Positions 5,608 through 8,057 of a DNA stretch of 8,057 nt are shown one piece after another. Within the stretch, counting starts at the first letter, position 1, and every line of letters starts with the position of its first letter. Source of the stretch: an uncultured Clostridia bacterium. Its GTDB lineage: Bacteria > Bacillota_A > Clostridia > UMGS1840 > HGM11507. The DNA is taken from the NCBI GenBank assembly GCA_934403665.1, contig CAKRUL010000043.1, positions 1 through 8,057 of the forward strand, read 5' to 3'. Position numbers and translations under genes: made by a program. Below the pieces are notes generated by a model that saw only the letters and a list, made by a program, of their open reading frames with translations, was not told the DNA's origin and made no database searches.

Positions 5608-6939
5608 TTATTTCCTCTTTGCGTGAGACACTTCGATAGACAAATCCTGCACAAATGTTTCGCCTGCACTGGTCTGCAAGGTCAGACGGCTGTTGGTGCT
5701 CACAATGCGCTGCACCTCATACAGCCCGATTCCGCTGTGCCCTTCTTTGCCGGAAAAACCCTTCTTCACGATCTTCTCACAGTCTACTGTTCCTGTATAG
5801 GTATTTTCAATGTGAATCTTCTGTATGTTTTCCTCCGCCGAGAATTGAACCCCGATTTTTCTGCCCGGCGATTCCGCCGCCGCTTCCAGCGCATTGTCCA
5901 TCAGTATGCCGAAAATGCGGTCGATCTTCGGAAGCCCCAAGGCATCGGTGTTCACTTCCCCCAAAACAGAAAGCTCAAGCTCGATGTTCTTTGCCTCCGC
6001 AATGACCAGCTTGGAAAGAAAGATCCCATAGAAGGCAGGCGCCGCTTTGAAATGCGAATCCACGATGGGAGTGCTTTTACAGATGGAATACTCTCCCTGT
6101 GCAATCTGGATCTGTTCTTTCAAGCCTTCCCAATCCTCCAGATAGACGCAACCGTTGATGGACTGAATGAAATTGGGAAAGTCATGCTTGAATTCCCGGA
6201 GCTTCTGCAAGGAAAGCTCCATGGATTGTCCGGTCATTTTGAGAACTTCAACCTCTTTCTCCCGCATTGCCAGCTGATTTTGCTTTTTAATATTATAAAG
6301 ACTGTAAAAAATAATCACAAACGCAGAAAAGAAGTTGAAAAGAATCATGAATGTTGATACATTATTATGCCCGTAATCAAAGTATAAAATATTGGGAACC
6401 ACTAACATCATCGTAAGAACAATCTGCATAATAACAGCATAACTTTTAGAGGCATTCAATTCCTCCTGCCGCCATTTTCCCTTTTTTAGAAAATATACAA
6501 TTACCGTCATAATAATTATTAAAAATATCGTCGCAAATCTTAAAGTCACGAAACTAAAGGATGGATCGTCAACAATTTCACTTATCGTTGTATTGATTTT
6601 AAAATAATTTAATGTCAGCATAGTTGCAAATTCACAAATAATTGAAATAATCAGGTGCGTAAACGTATAAAGAAACGTTTGAATCAAAGTGCTTTGAATG
6701 ATAAAGCGGTATCCCACAAACATCGCGACCATTGTGATTCCAAACGATACCAACAAAGTGTTTTGAATCGGAATAAACGTTGGTGTCAAATTAATCACCG
6801 TCATAAGGAATACGGCAAGAAACCGTTTTCCGACCGGAACATCCGCTCTGTTATTGATCAACAAAACCAAGTTGACCGATAGAAAAATGATAATAAAGGT
6901 AAATGCAATTAAAATTGAATCAAGTATGAACCCCTGCAT
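5608..6939 (-). CDS. AgrC-like GHKL sensor histidine kinase
   Basis: A membrane histidine kinase of the AgrC/GHKL class, 443 residues. Residues 1-220 are strongly hydrophobic with about six or seven membrane segments, where the pheromone would bind. A charged linker (NIKKQNQLAMREKEVEVLKM) leads to the phosphoacceptor box REFKHDFPNFIQSI (His252). The GHKL ATPase has N-box GILMDNALEAAAE (N349) and G-box GHSGIGL (400-406). The ATG at 6939 is preferred, with GGAGGG at 6955-6950. A longer frame needs a TTG inside the promoter -35. It converges on agrD, lies downstream of spo0A and has no LytTR partner here. The N-terminal half is far more AT-rich than the catalytic half. Confidence 0.88.
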   Translation of the reverse strand: MQGFILDSILIAFTFIIIFLSVNLVLLINNRADVPVGKRFLAVFLMTVINLTPTFIPIQNTLLVSFGITMVAMFVGYRFIIQSTLIQTFLYTFTHLIISIICEFATMLTLNYFKINTTISEIVDDPSFSFVTLRFATIFLIIIMTVIVYFLKKGKWRQEELNASKSYAVIMQIVLTMMLVVPNILYFDYGHNNVSTFMILFNFFSAFVIIFYSLYNIKKQNQLAMREKEVEVLKMTGQSMELSLQKLREFKHDFPNFIQSINGCVYLEDWEGLKEQIQIAQGEYSICKSTPIVDSHFKAAPAFYGIFLSKLVIAEAKNIELELSVLGEVNTDALGLPKIDRIFGILMDNALEAAAESPGRKIGVQFSAEENIQKIHIENTYTGTVDCEKIVKKGFSGKEGHSGIGLYEVQRIVSTNSRLTLQTSAGETFVQDLSIEVSHAKRK

Positions 6940-6971
6940 ACGAATAAAACCCTCCAAACTTACCAAACCAT

Positions 6972-6999
6972 ATTTTAGTTTTTTCTTCTGATAAGTCAA
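6972..6999 (-). promoter_or_regulatory. Promoter of the AgrC-like kinase gene
   Basis: On the minus strand TTGACT (6999-6994), a 16-nt spacer and TAAAAT (6977-6972). The start would be near 6965, giving a short leader of about 25 nt before the ATG at 6939. This separates the kinase from spo0A, whose terminator lies just upstream. Confidence 0.6.
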
Positions 7000-7104
7000 T
7001 ACGAAAATAGATTTTTTTCCAAAAGATAAATCCCTGCAAACCCTACTGTCTCTATGTTGAGATACATTTATTCCCTGTTTTGCGCTGAAATGACAAAACC
7101 TCCT

Positions 7105-7150
7105 TTAAAAAACAAACTTCCGGCATTGCAACAAAGCAACGCCGAAAGTT
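7105..7150 (-). terminator. Intrinsic terminator of spo0A
   Basis: On the minus strand AACTTTCGGCGTTGC (7150-7136) pairs with GCAATGCCGGAAGTT (7129-7115) through 15 positions, two of them G-U, around a 6-nt loop, followed by TGTTTTTTAAA. The two mismatches disappear only in minus-strand RNA, which fixes its orientation. It lies about 37 nt past the spo0A stop. Confidence 0.88.
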
Positions 7151-7187
7151 CATTGTTCTTTATGTCTGAAAAACATTTTTCAAAAGC

Positions 7188-7985
7188 TTAAAACGATTTT
7201 GAAAAATTCTGCATGCGCAGTCTGTCTGCAATCATTGCTATAAATTCAGAATTTGTCGGTTTTCCGCGATTGCTTTTCACGGTATAGCCGAAAATCTCAT
7301 TCAAGGTTTCCAAATCGCCTCTGTCCCAAGCAACCTCAATCGCATGGCGGATTGCCCGTTCCACCCTGGTTGCCGTTGTATTAAACTGCTTGGCAACCAA
7401 AGGATAAAGCTCCTTTGTGACAGAATTGAGCATGTCTATGTTTCGGAACACTTCCCGAATAGCATATCTCAGATATTGATACCCTTTGATGTGCGCCGGA
7501 ATGCCGATCTTGTGAATCACATTGGTGATTTTCTGCTCGATCTGCTCGTCCGAATTCGCTTCTCTTACCAGTGCCGCCGGAGGAACCGATGCCCTGTCCG
7601 GTCTGGGCGCTTCCATAATTTCCTTTGCCGTTGCTATAATATACTGATTCGAACATGGCTTGGCAAGAAAATAATCTGCACCAAGTTCCACCGCTTTCGT
7701 GATGACCCTGTCCAAAGTGATTGCGGAAACCATAATAACGCTCATGCCGCTCAGCAAGCCATAGCTGTTCAGCTGATCCAATACCCACAAACCGTCTGCA
7801 AAAGGCATAATAATATCCAGCAACAGAAGATCCGGATTCAGTTTTTCCACCAGTTCCGTAACGCGTCTTCCGTCTTCTGCAATTCCAACGACTTCAAAAG
7901 AGCCGTCCTCTTCCAGATCCCTGCACAGATGATCTGTGTATTTTCTATTGTCATCGACAATAAGGACTTTAATCTTTTGCTCCAT
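7188..7985 (-). CDS. spo0A: Sporulation master response regulator Spo0A
   Basis: Spo0A is the phosphorylation-activated DNA-binding regulator that commits the cell to sporulation by binding 0A boxes (TGTCGAA). The 265 residues have a receiver domain (1-125) with Asp11/Asp12, phosphoacceptor Asp57 in LLLLDIIMP and Lys109. After a linker comes the Spo0A effector domain (about 148-265) with HIKGYQYLR (165-173), the recognition helix [18 protein letters not shown] (203-220), FGYT and [16 protein letters not shown]. The ATG at 7985 follows AGGAG. A TTG 48 nt upstream is rejected because the upstream residues have no family match. Receiver positions usually FGQED and KPFD read ITLDR and KPCS here. 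A terminator follows, then the kinase. Confidence 0.97.
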   Translation of the reverse strand: MEQKIKVLIVDDNRKYTDHLCRDLEEDGSFEVVGIAEDGRRVTELVEKLNPDLLLLDIIMPFADGLWVLDQLNSYGLLSGMSVIMVSAITLDRVITKAVELGADYFLAKPCSNQYIIATAKEIMEAPRPDRASVPPAALVREANSDEQIEQKITNVIHKIGIPAHIKGYQYLRYAIREVFRNIDMLNSVTKELYPLVAKQFNTTATRVERAIRHAIEVAWDRGDLETLNEIFGYTVKSNRGKPTNSEFIAMIADRLRMQNFSKSF

Positions 7986-8037
7986 TGTTCGTGCTCTCCT
8001 ATTCACTTTACTACAACCATATACTAACAACACGCTA

Positions 8038-8043
8038 ATTATA
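8038..8043 (-). promoter_or_regulatory. Possible spo0A -10 element at the window edge
   Basis: The minus strand reads TATAAT here, placing a start near 8031, about 46 nt before the spo0A ATG. The -35 would lie beyond the right edge and cannot be checked. No sigma-H promoter or 0A box was recognised in the 72 nt available. Confidence 0.35.
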
Positions 8044-8057
8044 CTACTATTTCCAAG

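Noticed and set aside
5473..6357. 294-codon plus-strand frame opposite the kinase
   Set aside because: It is a shadow of the kinase coding region, with biased composition and no family match, and it overlaps the terminator hairpin.
6940..6999. Longer kinase start at TTG 6999
   Set aside because: The TTG is part of the -35 hexamer of a good promoter. The ATG at 6939 has a ribosome binding site and begins directly before the first membrane segment.
6996..7067. 23-residue ORF between spo0A and the kinase
   Set aside because: It has a weak ribosome binding site (AGGGA), no convincing promoter and no pheromone-like cysteine. Its stop overlaps the kinase -35.
7098..7106. Orphan AAAGGAGG just after the spo0A terminator
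   Set aside because: No ATG, GTG or well-spaced TTG follows it. It is probably a chance match or a remnant. The TTTTGTCAT next to it is too weak to be called a 0A box.
7986..8033. Longer Spo0A start at TTG 8033
   Set aside because: The extra 16 residues do not match Spo0A N-termini. The ATG at 7985 has AGGAG upstream and starts with the conserved MEQKIKV.

Overview
The window is chromosomal DNA from a spore-forming, low-to-mid G+C Firmicute, most likely a clostridial anaerobe. The evidence is a full-length Spo0A, formate-tetrahydrofolate ligase, strong AAGGAGG-type ribosome binding sites, and an Agr peptide pheromone of the clostridial Cys...YQPxxPxxL type. The species cannot be named from the sequence.

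The left part (1-3545, all minus strand) is a tightly packed housekeeping operon. In transcription order it reads fhs, tsaE, tsaB, rpiB, then upp, which runs off the left edge. fhs/tsaE abut with no spacing, tsaE/tsaB are 9 nt apart with the stop inside the ribosome binding site, and tsaB/rpiB overlap by ATGA. A near-consensus promoter overlaps the end of rpiB and gives upp its own leader of about 160 nt. That leader has an intrinsic-terminator-like hairpin, three further hairpins and a 50-codon open frame whose stop overlaps the upp ATG.

The middle (3546-4155) is a long divergent intergenic region between fhs and agrB. It holds both promoters, a cluster of Spo0A-box-like sequences (TGTCGAA type), including a palindromic pair and one just upstream of the agr -35 element, and a strongly foldable agrB leader at 4032-4129.

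The right part (4156-8057) is a peptide quorum-sensing locus joined to the sporulation master regulator. agrB, a 97-codon unknown gene, and a 44-residue AgrD pheromone precursor run on the plus strand. They converge, over two hairpins, with an AgrC-like GHKL sensor kinase on the minus strand. Upstream of that kinase, same strand but separated by a terminator and a fresh promoter, is spo0A. No AgrA/LytTR response regulator is present, so Spo0A is the only response regulator in the window.

The most interesting reading, an inference, is a compact feedback circuit. AgrB would mature and export the AgrD peptide, the AgrC-like kinase would sense it, Spo0A (directly or indirectly) would be the output, and Spo0A boxes in front of agrBD would close the loop. 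Supporting oddities are a Cys-Pro-Pro ring encoded by a C8 homopolymer, an AT-rich (about 27% G+C) sensor half of the kinase fused to a 52% G+C catalytic half, and the unknown gene between agrB and agrD.
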